Source of the DNA: G965225705 sp965225705
GTDB taxonomy: Bacteria; Pseudomonadota; Alphaproteobacteria; Caulobacterales; Maricaulaceae
Direction of reading: 5' to 3'
NCBI GenBank assembly: GCA_965225705.1
Contig: OZ245325.1
Coordinates: 1,550,001-1,614,000, forward strand
Length of the DNA stretch: 64,000 nucleotides
Part shown: positions 56,167 to 64,000 of the stretch, piece by piece
Numbering within the stretch: position 1 is the stretch's first letter
How the letters are laid out: each line of letters starts with the position of its first letter
Program-made: the position numbers and the translations under genes
Notes under the pieces: model-generated
What the model saw: only the letters and a program-made list of their open reading frames with translations
What the model was told of the DNA's origin: nothing
The model's database searches: none

Positions 56167-57627
56167 ATGCGTACACCTGCCTTTGCCAAAACGACAGCTT
56201 TTCGCATGGCAGGTATTATGGCATTTACTTTGACGTTCTGTACCCTACCGGTCTTCCTGTCTGTGTTTTTTATAACTGTGAGGTATGAAACACAATATTT
56301 TGATGAAAGCATAGCCTCAGATCTTGCCTATTTTCTTCAACATACGCAGGATTTGGATGTGACTACCCTTAAAAACACTCTTCATAGACGCAGTCTTGAA
56401 AAAAAAGATTTTCTCTATGCACTCTTCAGCCCTGATGGCCTGCATTTTGCGGGGACGCTCAATGCTCTGCCTGCAAAGCATCCTGAGGGTGAAGAAATTT
56501 TTTCCTTTTTCTATGGACGGAAAAAAGAGGGTGAAGAACACATCCAGCCTTATACGGCACGAGGTACCCTTAAGATCCTGCAGGATGGAACCCTTTTGCT
56601 TTTTGCACGTGATGGAGCCATGCTCTCTGATCTGAAAAAACGACTTATCTATCTTTTAAGCGCAGCTTCCGTCTTTGTTTTTCTTCTTAGTTTTACACTT
56701 GTTTTCTTTTTAGGTCTGCGGTCTTTTCGGCGTATCAAAGCCTTAGATTCTGTCGTACGTTCTGTTGTAAGGGGTGATGTTTCCCAGCGTGCTCCTCTGG
56801 CAGGCACGGGAGATGAAATTGACTCCCTGGTCCTTCACTTTAACCGGATGCTCAAACGGCTTGAAGCACTCATGATCTCTATGCGTCATGCAGGCGACAG
56901 CCTTGCCCATGATCTCAAAGCACCTTTAACACGCCTGCGCAACCGGCTTGATACCGTCTCCATTAATATAAAAGATGAGAAAGTACATCAACTTCTTACC
57001 GAAGCCACCAAAGATGCCGATGATATGTTGCTGACCTTCAATGCGCTTCTGCGCATTGCGCGCCTTGAAGCGGGGGAGCAAAGATCTGCTTTCAGCCCCG
57101 TTGATATCGCAGAATTAACGCGTGACATAGCTGAATTATATGAGCCACTTTGTGAAGAAAAAGGACTTGATTTTTCCCTTGAAACAAAAGACAGCCTTGT
57201 GATACAGGGGCAGAAAGAGCTTATTGCACAGGCCCTGTCTAATCTTTTAGATAATGCTATCAAATATGTTCCTTCAGGAGGGGCCGTGACTTTGCGGGCC
57301 CGGTCTCGCCGTTCTGGTGAACCTGAATTATCTGTCACGGATACAGGTCCTGGCATTCGCCCTCAGGATCGTGAGTCTGTCAAACGTCGTTTTGTACGCC
57401 TTGAGACCAGTCGTTCAGCACCGGGAAGCGGTCTGGGTCTTAGCCTTGTTGAGGCTGTGGCCCGCTTTCATGGGGCACGTTTTATCCTGGATGATGGCCC
57501 GGGCTCTGCAACACAAAAACAGGGAACGGGTTTAAGGGCTGCCCTTGTTTTTCCCTCACCCCTTATGTCCCGCAGAAAAAAGAGTATATATAAGATAAAG
57601 GATAGAAAAGAGGATGTCACACCCTGA
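56167..57627 (+). CDS. HAMP-domain sensor histidine kinase
   Basis: The start at 56167 lies 4 nt after the regulator's stop; a longer frame overlapping the regulator is rejected. The 486-residue protein has two membrane segments (about 14-36 and 160-183) around a small periplasmic domain, a HAMP linker, the H-box HDLKAPLTRLRNRLD, the N-box NLLDNAIKYV and G-boxes DTGPGI and GSGLGLSLVEAVA. It ends in a basic tail and overlaps glnE by 14 nt. The stimulus is unknown. Confidence 0.93.
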   Translation: MRTPAFAKTTAFRMAGIMAFTLTFCTLPVFLSVFFITVRYETQYFDESIASDLAYFLQHTQDLDVTTLKNTLHRRSLEKKDFLYALFSPDGLHFAGTLNALPAKHPEGEEIFSFFYGRKKEGEEHIQPYTARGTLKILQDGTLLLFARDGAMLSDLKKRLIYLLSAASVFVFLLSFTLVFFLGLRSFRRIKALDSVVRSVVRGDVSQRAPLAGTGDEIDSLVLHFNRMLKRLEALMISMRHAGDSLAHDLKAPLTRLRNRLDTVSINIKDEKVHQLLTEATKDADDMLLTFNALLRIARLEAGEQRSAFSPVDIAELTRDIAELYEPLCEEKGLDFSLETKDSLVIQGQKELIAQALSNLLDNAIKYVPSGGAVTLRARSRRSGEPELSVTDTGPGIRPQDRESVKRRFVRLETSRSAPGSGLGLSLVEAVARFHGARFILDDGPGSATQKQGTGLRAALVFPSPLMSRRKKSIYKIKDRKEDVTP

Positions 57628-60577
57628 TCTGAGACCTCTTTTTAAACAGATCACCAAAGCGCCACGCCTGTTCAGGACAGAATGTGCAACAGAAGTTTAT
57701 GAGGCCCTTCTGAACGATAAAAACTGGGGGAACAATCTTCAGGATCTCTGTCAGGATAAAAAACTGTCTGAATTTCTTAAAGGTGTTTTTTCCTGTTCTC
57801 CTTATCTTGGGCGCCTGGCAGGCCGTTATCCTGAGGCGCTTTTCACCTCCCTCACACATCCCCAGGATCAAACCCTTGCATCTGTTTTAACGGACCTTCA
57901 GGCAACAGTATGTCAGGCAGAAGATAAGATACATCTGGCCTGTATTTTGCGTGAAGCCAAGGCCCGCTTACATCTTTTATGTGCCCTTGCGGATCTTGGT
58001 GGTGTGTGGGACTGGGGGCCTGTCACATCAGCCCTTTCGTCCTTTGCTGATACAGCTCTTCAAAGTGCCCTTTACGCTTTAGCACGCTTTGAACATGAAA
58101 AAGGGCGTATGAATCAGCCCGGTTTTTCCAATCCTGTTCCGGGTTTTTTTATCATAGCCCTTGGGAAGCTTGGCTCATATGAGCTGAACTATTCCAGCGA
58201 CATTGATCTTGCTGTTTTTTATCAATATGACAAACTTGCTCTTTCCACGTCCGATGAACCGGTAAGGGCAGCTTTGCGTCTTACCCGTCATATCACCCGT
58301 CTTTTTGAAGACATAACAGAAGACGGCTATGTTTTCAGGACAGATTTGCGTCTTAGGCCTGATCCTGGCTCTTCTGCTCCTGCTGTCTCTGTCAGAACGG
58401 CACAGCATTATTATCAAACTCTGGGACAGAACTGGGAGAGAGCGGCCCTTATCAAAGCGCGTCCCTGTGCAGGGGATGAAAAATCTGCAAGGACTTTTTT
58501 AAAGAGCCTAAAGCCTTATATCTGGCGGCGTGCTCTTGATTATGCTGCCATCAGCGATATTCACGCCATTAAGCGTCAAATTCAGGTCGTGGGCTCTCAC
58601 GGCCCCATCCATCCGGCAGGACATAATATCAAACTGGGACGTGGTGGAATTCGCGAAATTGAATTTTTTACGCAAGTTCAGCAGCTTATCTTAGGGGGAC
58701 GCCAGCCTGACCTGCAGCAGGCACAAACCTGTAAAGCCCTGGAGGCTTTGGGAAAAGCCGGTTTTGTCAGCCGTGAGACTGTACGCAATCTTCAGTGCGA
58801 TTATGGTTTTCTACGGCATATAGAGCACAGGCTTCATATGCTCGATGACGAACAAACGCATACAATTCCTGAAAATTCTCTGGCCCGCAAACGCCTTGCC
58901 AGGTTTTGTGGTTATGAGCAGCTTGCTGATTTTGAGGATGAGCTGGAAGCACGTCTGCGGCGGGTCCACGGGATTTATAGCCGTCTTTTCGCGGAAGAAG
59001 AAACTCTGGCCAGCCACGCAGGCTCCCTTGTTTTTACAGGGGTTGAGCCTGATGCAGAAACTCTTAAAACCCTGGAAGGTCTTGGCTTTCGACACCCTGA
59101 AAATGCCTGGTATATGATGAGTAACTGGCTGGGGGGTCGTGTGCGGGCTACACGGACAGAGCGTGCACGCTCCCTTTTAACAAAACTGGCCCCAAAGCTT
59201 GTTGATGCTGTCGCTGAAACAGGTCAGGCTGACCTTACTTTTGTACGCTTCGCTGATTTTTTTGCATCTCTGACCTCAGGAGTTACGCTTCTTTCTCTTT
59301 TCCTGAACCAGCCCATTTTGTTCAAAAAAATTGTTAAAATCCTGGCGCTTGCCCCCTCTCTTGCCCCTTCTCTTGCACAACACCCCTCTTTAATGGACAG
59401 GCTTATTGAACAGGACTTCTCAACACCCTTAAAATATGATGATCACAAAAGCATGGAACATCGCATGATAGCGGCTTTAGAGACCAGTTCTTCCTTCGAG
59501 GACAGCCTTGATCAGGCGCGTTCCATAGGCAGAGAGGAACAGTTTCGCATAGGGTGTCATACACTTTTTGGATGGGCAGATGCCCGTATGGCAGGAGAGG
59601 CCTATGCACACCTTGCGGATATCAGTGTTAAGGCCCTTACAACTGTTGCGAGAAAAGAGATGGAACGCCTGCACGGCGTTTTACCTGCAGATTTTGCAGT
59701 TTTGGCGCTTGGGTCCTGGGGCGGCAGGGAATTAACAGCAGAATCGGATCTTGATCTGATGACAATTTACTCTCCCCATCATGCAGATGCTGTCTCAGAT
59801 GGTCCCTCTTCTCTGGCAACAAGTCCTTACTTTACAAGGCTAACACGCCGCCTGCTCAGTGCTTTATCGGCCCCCACACGGGAAGGTATTCTTTATAAAA
59901 CAGACATGCAGTTACGTCCCTCTGGCAAGGCAGGTCCTGTTTCAACACTTTTGACAGCTTTTGAACGCTATTACAGGGAGAACGCCCAGATATGGGAACT
60001 GATGGCCCTGACCCGCGCACGGGTGGTGAGTGCCCCCCCTGATTTTACGCACAGGCTGGAGACCAGCATAACGAATCTCCTCGCACAACCAAGAGACAAA
60101 CACGCCACAGCTGAAGATGTTGCCAGCATGGGTGAACACCTCCGGCATGCTTACAGGACAGACACTATATGGTCCCTGAAACATGTTCCGGGTGGCCTTG
60201 TTGATCTTGCTTTTATTGTCCAGTATCTCCAGCTCATCCATGCGGCCCAACACCCTGATATTCTTCAACCCTCTATTCTCTCTGCCCTGAAACAACTTTA
60301 TAAATGTGGCGTTTTAGAAGGACGTGCAGCTTCTTTTCTGAGAAAGGCTGCACGCCTCCAGCTTAATCTTGCACAGATTTTAGGGGTTGCCAGAGAAGAA
60401 AGATATTTCCAGCCCGACACAGCCCCCGATCGCCTGAAAACTCTTTTGGCACGGAGCACAGGGTTTTCTGATTTTGAGACCCTGGAAATCTATCTGGCCC
60501 GGACACAAGAAAATATACAAAAAATTTATCAGAAAACTGTGCTCTCAGCGACGGAAAAGCCTGCTTCCTCCGTGTAA
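57614..60577 (+). CDS. glnE: Bifunctional glutamine synthetase adenylyltransferase/deadenylase
   Basis: GlnE adenylylates and de-adenylylates glutamine synthetase in response to nitrogen status. The 987-residue protein has two nucleotidyltransferase cores: YSSDIDLAVFYQYDK in the N-terminal half and AESDLDLMTIYS in the C-terminal half, each followed by a helical bundle. Length is normal. The ATG overlaps the kinase stop by 14 nt, so it is translationally linked to the two-component genes, though the pathways are different. Confidence 0.95.
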   Translation: MSHPDLRPLFKQITKAPRLFRTECATEVYEALLNDKNWGNNLQDLCQDKKLSEFLKGVFSCSPYLGRLAGRYPEALFTSLTHPQDQTLASVLTDLQATVCQAEDKIHLACILREAKARLHLLCALADLGGVWDWGPVTSALSSFADTALQSALYALARFEHEKGRMNQPGFSNPVPGFFIIALGKLGSYELNYSSDIDLAVFYQYDKLALSTSDEPVRAALRLTRHITRLFEDITEDGYVFRTDLRLRPDPGSSAPAVSVRTAQHYYQTLGQNWERAALIKARPCAGDEKSARTFLKSLKPYIWRRALDYAAISDIHAIKRQIQVVGSHGPIHPAGHNIKLGRGGIREIEFFTQVQQLILGGRQPDLQQAQTCKALEALGKAGFVSRETVRNLQCDYGFLRHIEHRLHMLDDEQTHTIPENSLARKRLARFCGYEQLADFEDELEARLRRVHGIYSRLFAEEETLASHAGSLVFTGVEPDAETLKTLEGLGFRHPENAWYMMSNWLGGRVRATRTERARSLLTKLAPKLVDAVAETGQADLTFVRFADFFASLTSGVTLLSLFLNQPILFKKIVKILALAPSLAPSLAQHPSLMDRLIEQDFSTPLKYDDHKSMEHRMIAALETSSSFEDSLDQARSIGREEQFRIGCHTLFGWADARMAGEAYAHLADISVKALTTVARKEMERLHGVLPADFAVLALGSWGGRELTAESDLDLMTIYSPHHADAVSDGPSSLATSPYFTRLTRRLLSALSAPTREGILYKTDMQLRPSGKAGPVSTLLTAFERYYRENAQIWELMALTRARVVSAPPDFTHRLETSITNLLAQPRDKHATAEDVASMGEHLRHAYRTDTIWSLKHVPGGLVDLAFIVQYLQLIHAAQHPDILQPSILSALKQLYKCGVLEGRAASFLRKAARLQLNLAQILGVAREERYFQPDTAPDRLKTLLARSTGFSDFETLEIYLARTQENIQKIYQKTVLSATEKPASSV

Positions 60578-60583
60578 GTTTAA

Positions 60584-60616
60584 AACATGCTGTTCATGGC
60601 ATGTTGATATCATCAA
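60584..60616. promoter_or_regulatory. Two adjacent inverted repeats between glnE and the EF-hand gene
   Basis: AACATGC/GCATGTT (60584-60605, 8-nt spacer) is followed and slightly overlapped by TTGAT-ATC-ATCAA (60604-60616), just before the AAGGAG site of the EF-hand gene. These could be operators for the downstream cluster. Confidence 0.4.
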
Positions 60617-60634
60617 TCTTTTAAGGAGAACACG

Positions 60635-61120
60635 ATGAAAGCCCTTAAATATTTTGTCCTTACAGGCATGATTACAACTCTTTTCAGCCCTGTTTTTGCA
60701 GAAATGCCTGGCAGGAAGCACACTGGTCACCATAAAATGAGCAAAAGGATTGAACGCTTTGATACCAACAAAGACGGAACGCTTGATGCAAAAGAATTTA
60801 AGGCTATGCAGACACAAAATTTTGAACGCATGGATCAGGACAAAGATGGCTTTCTTACACAGAAAGATCAGGAGATGGCATTCAGGGCCAGGATTCAAAA
60901 ACGTCAGGAACATTTACAAAAACGCTGGGCAGAAAAAGCCAAAGCACGCCTTGAAAAATTTGATGCCAACAAAGATGATCATCTCTCAAAAGAGGAATTT
61001 CTTGCTCAGGCCCCCGGTTTTACAGCACTGGATATCAATAAAGATGGCCGCCTCTCTCAGGAAGAACTAAAAAAAGGCTGGAAACACCATAAAAAGTCTG
61101 TGAAGCGCACAAAACCATAA
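60635..61120 (+). CDS. Secreted EF-hand calcium-binding protein
   Basis: The 161-residue protein has a signal peptide (cleavage after PVFAE or so) and four EF-hand loops: DTNKDGTLDAKE, DQDKDGFLTQKD, DANKDDHLSKEE and DINKDGRLSQEE. The third loop has Asp instead of Gly at position 6. Lys-rich helices link them. It is likely periplasmic and binds calcium. It lies 57 bp after glnE and 58 bp before an ECF sigma factor gene on the same strand, suggesting that calcium or envelope status feeds this cluster. Confidence 0.88.
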   Translation: MKALKYFVLTGMITTLFSPVFAEMPGRKHTGHHKMSKRIERFDTNKDGTLDAKEFKAMQTQNFERMDQDKDGFLTQKDQEMAFRARIQKRQEHLQKRWAEKAKARLEKFDANKDDHLSKEEFLAQAPGFTALDINKDGRLSQEELKKGWKHHKKSVKRTKP

Positions 61121-61178
61121 TGACAGCCAGAATACTGGTCAGGATGATAAGACAGGTGTTCATGAAGACTTTCATATT

Positions 61179-61841
61179 ATGGAGATGAGTGTCCCTCATA
61201 TCTTTGACACGCTCTTCTCTCTTAAAAGGAACAGCCATACAAAGGGTCAGGCTAAAGCTGTGCAAACAACAGAAAAACTTTTTACCCTGGCCCTTAAGGG
61301 AAATGTCCTGGCAGCACAGCGCTTCACAGCTGTTGCGCTGCCGCCTCTTGTCCGCCTGGCCTGGCGCATGCTGGGTGATCAGGCTGAAGCAGAAGATATT
61401 GCACAGGAGACATTTCTAAGAGCCTGGCGAAAGGGTCAGAGCTGGGACCCCGGTGGGACAGCTTCCATCATGACCTGGATGCATAAAACTGCTCTCAATC
61501 TGTGCTATGATCGTTTTCGTGTCAAAGAAAGCCCCACAGGGATCATGCCAGAAAACATGCAACAGAGTATAGATACAACACCCAGTGCTCTGGAACTTCT
61601 GGTCCGTGATGAGACAGCGCACTATGTTGAACATGCTTTGCAGGATTTACCGCCCCGCCAGAGGGCTGCTCTGATCTTAAAGCATTATGAGGGACTTTCA
61701 CAAAAAGAAGCTGCAAAGATTATGGGGATCACACCGCATGCCCTTGAATCCCTTCTGGCACGTGGGCGGAAAACATTAAAAAACCTGTTGAAAACCTCTA
61801 ACCTTCAGGAAGAAAAACAAAGCAACCATCATGACCTTTAA
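61179..61841 (+). CDS. ECF-type RNA polymerase sigma factor
   Basis: The 220-residue protein has region 2 (RLAWRMLGDQAEAEDIAQE, FLRAWRKG) and region 4 (LPPRQRAALILKHYEGLSQKE, then AAKIMGITPHALESLLARGR), with a short linker, the layout of extracytoplasmic-function sigma factors. The putative anti-sigma gene overlaps its end by 11 nt. A 40-residue N-terminal extension precedes region 2. Target promoters are unknown; autoregulation of this cluster would be usual. Confidence 0.92.
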   Translation: MEMSVPHIFDTLFSLKRNSHTKGQAKAVQTTEKLFTLALKGNVLAAQRFTAVALPPLVRLAWRMLGDQAEAEDIAQETFLRAWRKGQSWDPGGTASIMTWMHKTALNLCYDRFRVKESPTGIMPENMQQSIDTTPSALELLVRDETAHYVEHALQDLPPRQRAALILKHYEGLSQKEAAKIMGITPHALESLLARGRKTLKNLLKTSNLQEEKQSNHHDL

Positions 61842-62286
61842 AACACACACCCATAAACCCTTAGATGAATCACGCTTTTCAGAGCTTTTGGAAAGTTATG
61901 GTGCACACTTCGAGTCCTGGCCTGAACAGGAAGGGAAGGCTGCAAAACCTTTCCTTAAAACAGCTCCTGCACATATCCTGCGTGCCGTAGAGGATGCCCG
62001 TCTTCTGGACAGGCTTTTGAATACATCCGCTGCTCCCGCTCCCTCCTCTCATCTTTTTGAACGTATTCTGGCAGCAACACCTCAAAGAAAAACGGGGTTC
62101 TGGTCTTTTCTGACACTGTATAAACTACGTATAATTGCTATGTCTTTAAGCCTGACTTTTGGCCTGACAACAGGGGCAGGCGCATATACCCTGTTTCCCA
62201 AAGCTGATCCCTGGCGTGATGTTATGATAACGCTTGCTTTTGATGATGGCAGCACAATTTTAGATGAGGGAGAAATAAATCCATGA
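61831..62286 (+). CDS. Putative membrane anti-sigma factor
   Basis: The 151-residue protein starts inside the sigma gene (11-nt overlap). A cytoplasmic part with FSELLESYGAHFESWPEQE, a pattern seen in alphaproteobacterial anti-sigma proteins, is followed by one membrane segment (about 100-121) and a short periplasmic tail ending in acidic residues. No zinc HxxxCxxC motif is visible. The position next to an ECF factor is the main evidence; direct binding is inferred. Confidence 0.6.
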   Translation: MTFKTHTHKPLDESRFSELLESYGAHFESWPEQEGKAAKPFLKTAPAHILRAVEDARLLDRLLNTSAAPAPSSHLFERILAATPQRKTGFWSFLTLYKLRIIAMSLSLTFGLTTGAGAYTLFPKADPWRDVMITLAFDDGSTILDEGEINP

Positions 62287-62798
62287 GACATTTTACCTCC
62301 TGGACAGGTGTTACTTTATGTACATCTCTTCTAATCAATGGTCTTTTGGCAGGCTATCTTTTTGCTGTATCCCGGAACCCCTCAACACCCCCACCGCCTC
62401 CTTTTGCGCTCACCCCTCATTATGCTTTTAAAAACCTGCCGCCACATATGAAACAGCGCCTAAAGGAAAAATTTAAGGACAAAAAACAGGCACTGCGACC
62501 CCTCCAACGCCAGACATGGAAAAGCTATCATCAGGCACGCCTCTCTCTGGTGGCAGAGCCTTTTAATAAAGACCGTGCTCAAAAAGCCTTTGCCGAAGCC
62601 CGAAAAGCACGGGCCAGACTGGATGAGCAGGCCCACAATACCCTTATCCGCCTTTTTGGGGATTTAACACCAGAAGAACGTCAGGCGCTTCGCCTTTCCT
62701 GGAGTAAAAAGAAATATCAGTCATATCCTTCGAAAAACCTTAAAAAGCAAAAAAGACAGTATTATGATAAAAAACAAATACATCATAATGAAAAGTGA
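62283..62798 (+). CDS. Periplasmic metal-sensor-like protein (CnrX/ZraP/Spy type)
   Basis: Its ATG overlaps the anti-sigma stop by 4 nt. The 171-residue protein has an N-terminal membrane anchor (about 8-30), a Pro-rich stretch and a helical region with LTPEERQAL and long Lys/Arg-rich helices, as in CnrX/ZraP/Spy-type periplasmic sensors. In Cupriavidus CnrX signals to an anti-sigma factor. Here that role is inferred from gene order. Few His or Met clusters are seen, so which metal it binds, if any, is unclear. Confidence 0.7.
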   Translation: MRHFTSWTGVTLCTSLLINGLLAGYLFAVSRNPSTPPPPPFALTPHYAFKNLPPHMKQRLKEKFKDKKQALRPLQRQTWKSYHQARLSLVAEPFNKDRAQKAFAEARKARARLDEQAHNTLIRLFGDLTPEERQALRLSWSKKKYQSYPSKNLKKQKRQYYDKKQIHHNEK

Positions 62799-62960
62799 CA
62801 TGTAAAGTCCAAAAGTAAAATATAGTGCCAAACGTATGCTTTCGATCAATTAGCTTAAAAGAAGGTACAAATAGAAAATTCCATATCCTTCTAAATCAAA
62901 GTTAAGCTTTTAATTTCTTCATAAAAAGAAAATAAGTATTTTTTCTGTAAGGGAGGTCTT

Positions 62961-64000
62961 ATGTTGTCACCTCTGCTTATATCTTTTCCTTTTTTAATAT
63001 TTCTCAAGGCTTCTTCTGTCGTGAGTCCACCACCACCTGCACCTCCCCTTAAACCTCTCTACGCATGGACTCAGGTCATAGGCGAAACAGAATTATGCGT
63101 GAAAGCCATTATGGAATCTCCTGTTCTGCCGGATCTGCGTGTTGATGGCCTGTCTTTCACCATGTATCAACGCCCCCCTCCCAAAGGGCAAAAAAACGCC
63201 TTCCCTGTTTATGTTTTTGAAGCCCATATCCCCATCACAGCGGACTCTGTTGTGCTGGAGGGCCAGCCCCTCCCTGTTTTAAAGCCTAAAACAGAGAAAC
63301 TTGCTGTTCTTGGAGATACAGGATGTCGGATTACAAAAACCACGGCTCAGGCCTGCAAAGATCCTAAAGCCTGGCCTTTTGCAACAGTCGCAAAGAGCAT
63401 AGCACAATATCAGCCTGATCTTATTATACATACCGGGGATTATTATTATCGTGAAGCCCCCTGCCCTCTGCCTGAGCTTTGTGGAGGTTCACCTTATGGG
63501 GACAACTGGGACACCTGGCGTGCAGACTGGTTTGAACCTGGCAGCCCCTCTCTTCAGGACAGCCCCCCTTATTTTAACACGTGGCAATCATGAAACCTGT
63601 CACCGTGGGGGTCAGGGGTGGTCCTATTTTTTAGGTCATGCGTCCAACACATCCTGTGAGGATTTTGAGCCCCCTTATCTTCTTGCCCTCAACACACATA
63701 ATGTGATGGTTTTTGATTCATCTTACGGATCTGACAGGCTTCCTGTGCCGGGACAGATCAAAAAGTGGAAGGAGGCTTTTTTAAGAGCCCTCCCTAAAGC
63801 AGATCAACCTCTCTGGCTGTTGACCCATCGCCCTTTATGGGCAGATCTGGAAAGCTTTTTACATATTGAACATGGAAACTTCCCACAAAGAAAGGCATTC
63901 AGCGATATTTTCCCGCAGAATTTAAGCCTTATTCTCTCCGGGCATGTCCATATGGCGCAGATCCTTAAGGTTAAAGACAGGCCTGTCCAAATGATTATTG
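62961..64000 (+). pseudogene. Metallophosphoesterase, frameshifted and cut by the right edge
   Basis: ATG 62961 has a strong AAGGGAGG site and an N-terminal hydrophobic segment. The first frame contains LAVLGDTGCRI, IIHTGDYYYREAPC and DNWDTWRADWF, then ends at a stop at 63591-63593. The +1 frame continues without a stop to the edge with TRGNHETC and SGHVHMAQ, the rest of the calcineurin-like phosphoesterase motifs. Removing one C from the C6 tract at 63563-63568 joins the two. So it is a real gene broken by one extra base, a slippage-variable tract, or a sequencing error. Confidence 0.85.

Noticed and set aside
1..64000. CRISPR arrays, insertion sequences, prophage or defence genes
   Set aside because: No regularly spaced repeats, transposase, integrase, phage structural or restriction-type genes were found.

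Overview
The window is a stretch of chromosome from an alphaproteobacterium. The neighbourhoods rpmI-rplT-pheS, obgE-proB-proA-nadD, ponA-prfB, ffh-rpsP-rimM-trmD-rplS, prfA-prmC with a DUF4167 gene, and degP-response regulator-kinase-glnE point to Rhodospirillales, most likely Acetobacteraceae with a moderately low GC content for that family. This placement rests on gene families and synteny only. There are about 45 protein genes, one tRNA-Arg(CCT), a TPP riboswitch, a programmed +1 frameshift in prfB and several intergenic palindromes. I see no prophage, insertion sequence, CRISPR array, toxin-antitoxin pair or defence island.

Layout. 1-6.3 kb: a TonB-dependent haemin-type receptor cut by the left edge with a Fur-like box, a large coiled-coil membrane protein, glmU divergent from gph, and a 67-residue protein. 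6.9-15.1 kb: map-radC, a candidate small RNA before ffh, then ffh-rpsP-rimM-trmD-rplS, asd and an AI-2E/PerM-type membrane protein. 15.2-27.1 kb, all on the minus strand: rpmI, rplT, pheS, tRNA-Arg, obgE-proB-proA-nadD, mnmA, DUF4167, a PhoR-like kinase, prfA and prmC. 27.3-40.1 kb: an AsmA/YhdP-like protein divergent from a peroxiredoxin, an SDR oxidoreductase, acnA, ponA-prfB and panB.

40.4-49.3 kb: TPP riboswitch-thiC, a Bcr-type MFS pump, mlaA and mlaC (outer-membrane lipid transport), the CCA-adding enzyme, serC behind a possible leader hairpin, and about 0.7 kb of eroded coding sequence. 49.3-64 kb: a fused indolepyruvate ferredoxin oxidoreductase, cutA, degP, an OmpR-type regulator and its kinase, glnE, then an EF-hand protein, an ECF sigma factor, a putative anti-sigma factor and a CnrX/ZraP-type periplasmic sensor. 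The window ends in a metallophosphoesterase broken by a one-base frameshift in a C tract.

Most of the window is housekeeping: translation, protein targeting, proline, serine, pantothenate and thiamine synthesis, and envelope maintenance. The accessory candidates are the EF-hand/sigma/sensor cluster, the structured RNA before ffh, the unidentified coiled-coil protein, the lone PhoR-like kinase, a peroxiredoxin without its resolving cysteine, and the eroded and frameshifted loci. I found nothing that clearly amounts to a new system.
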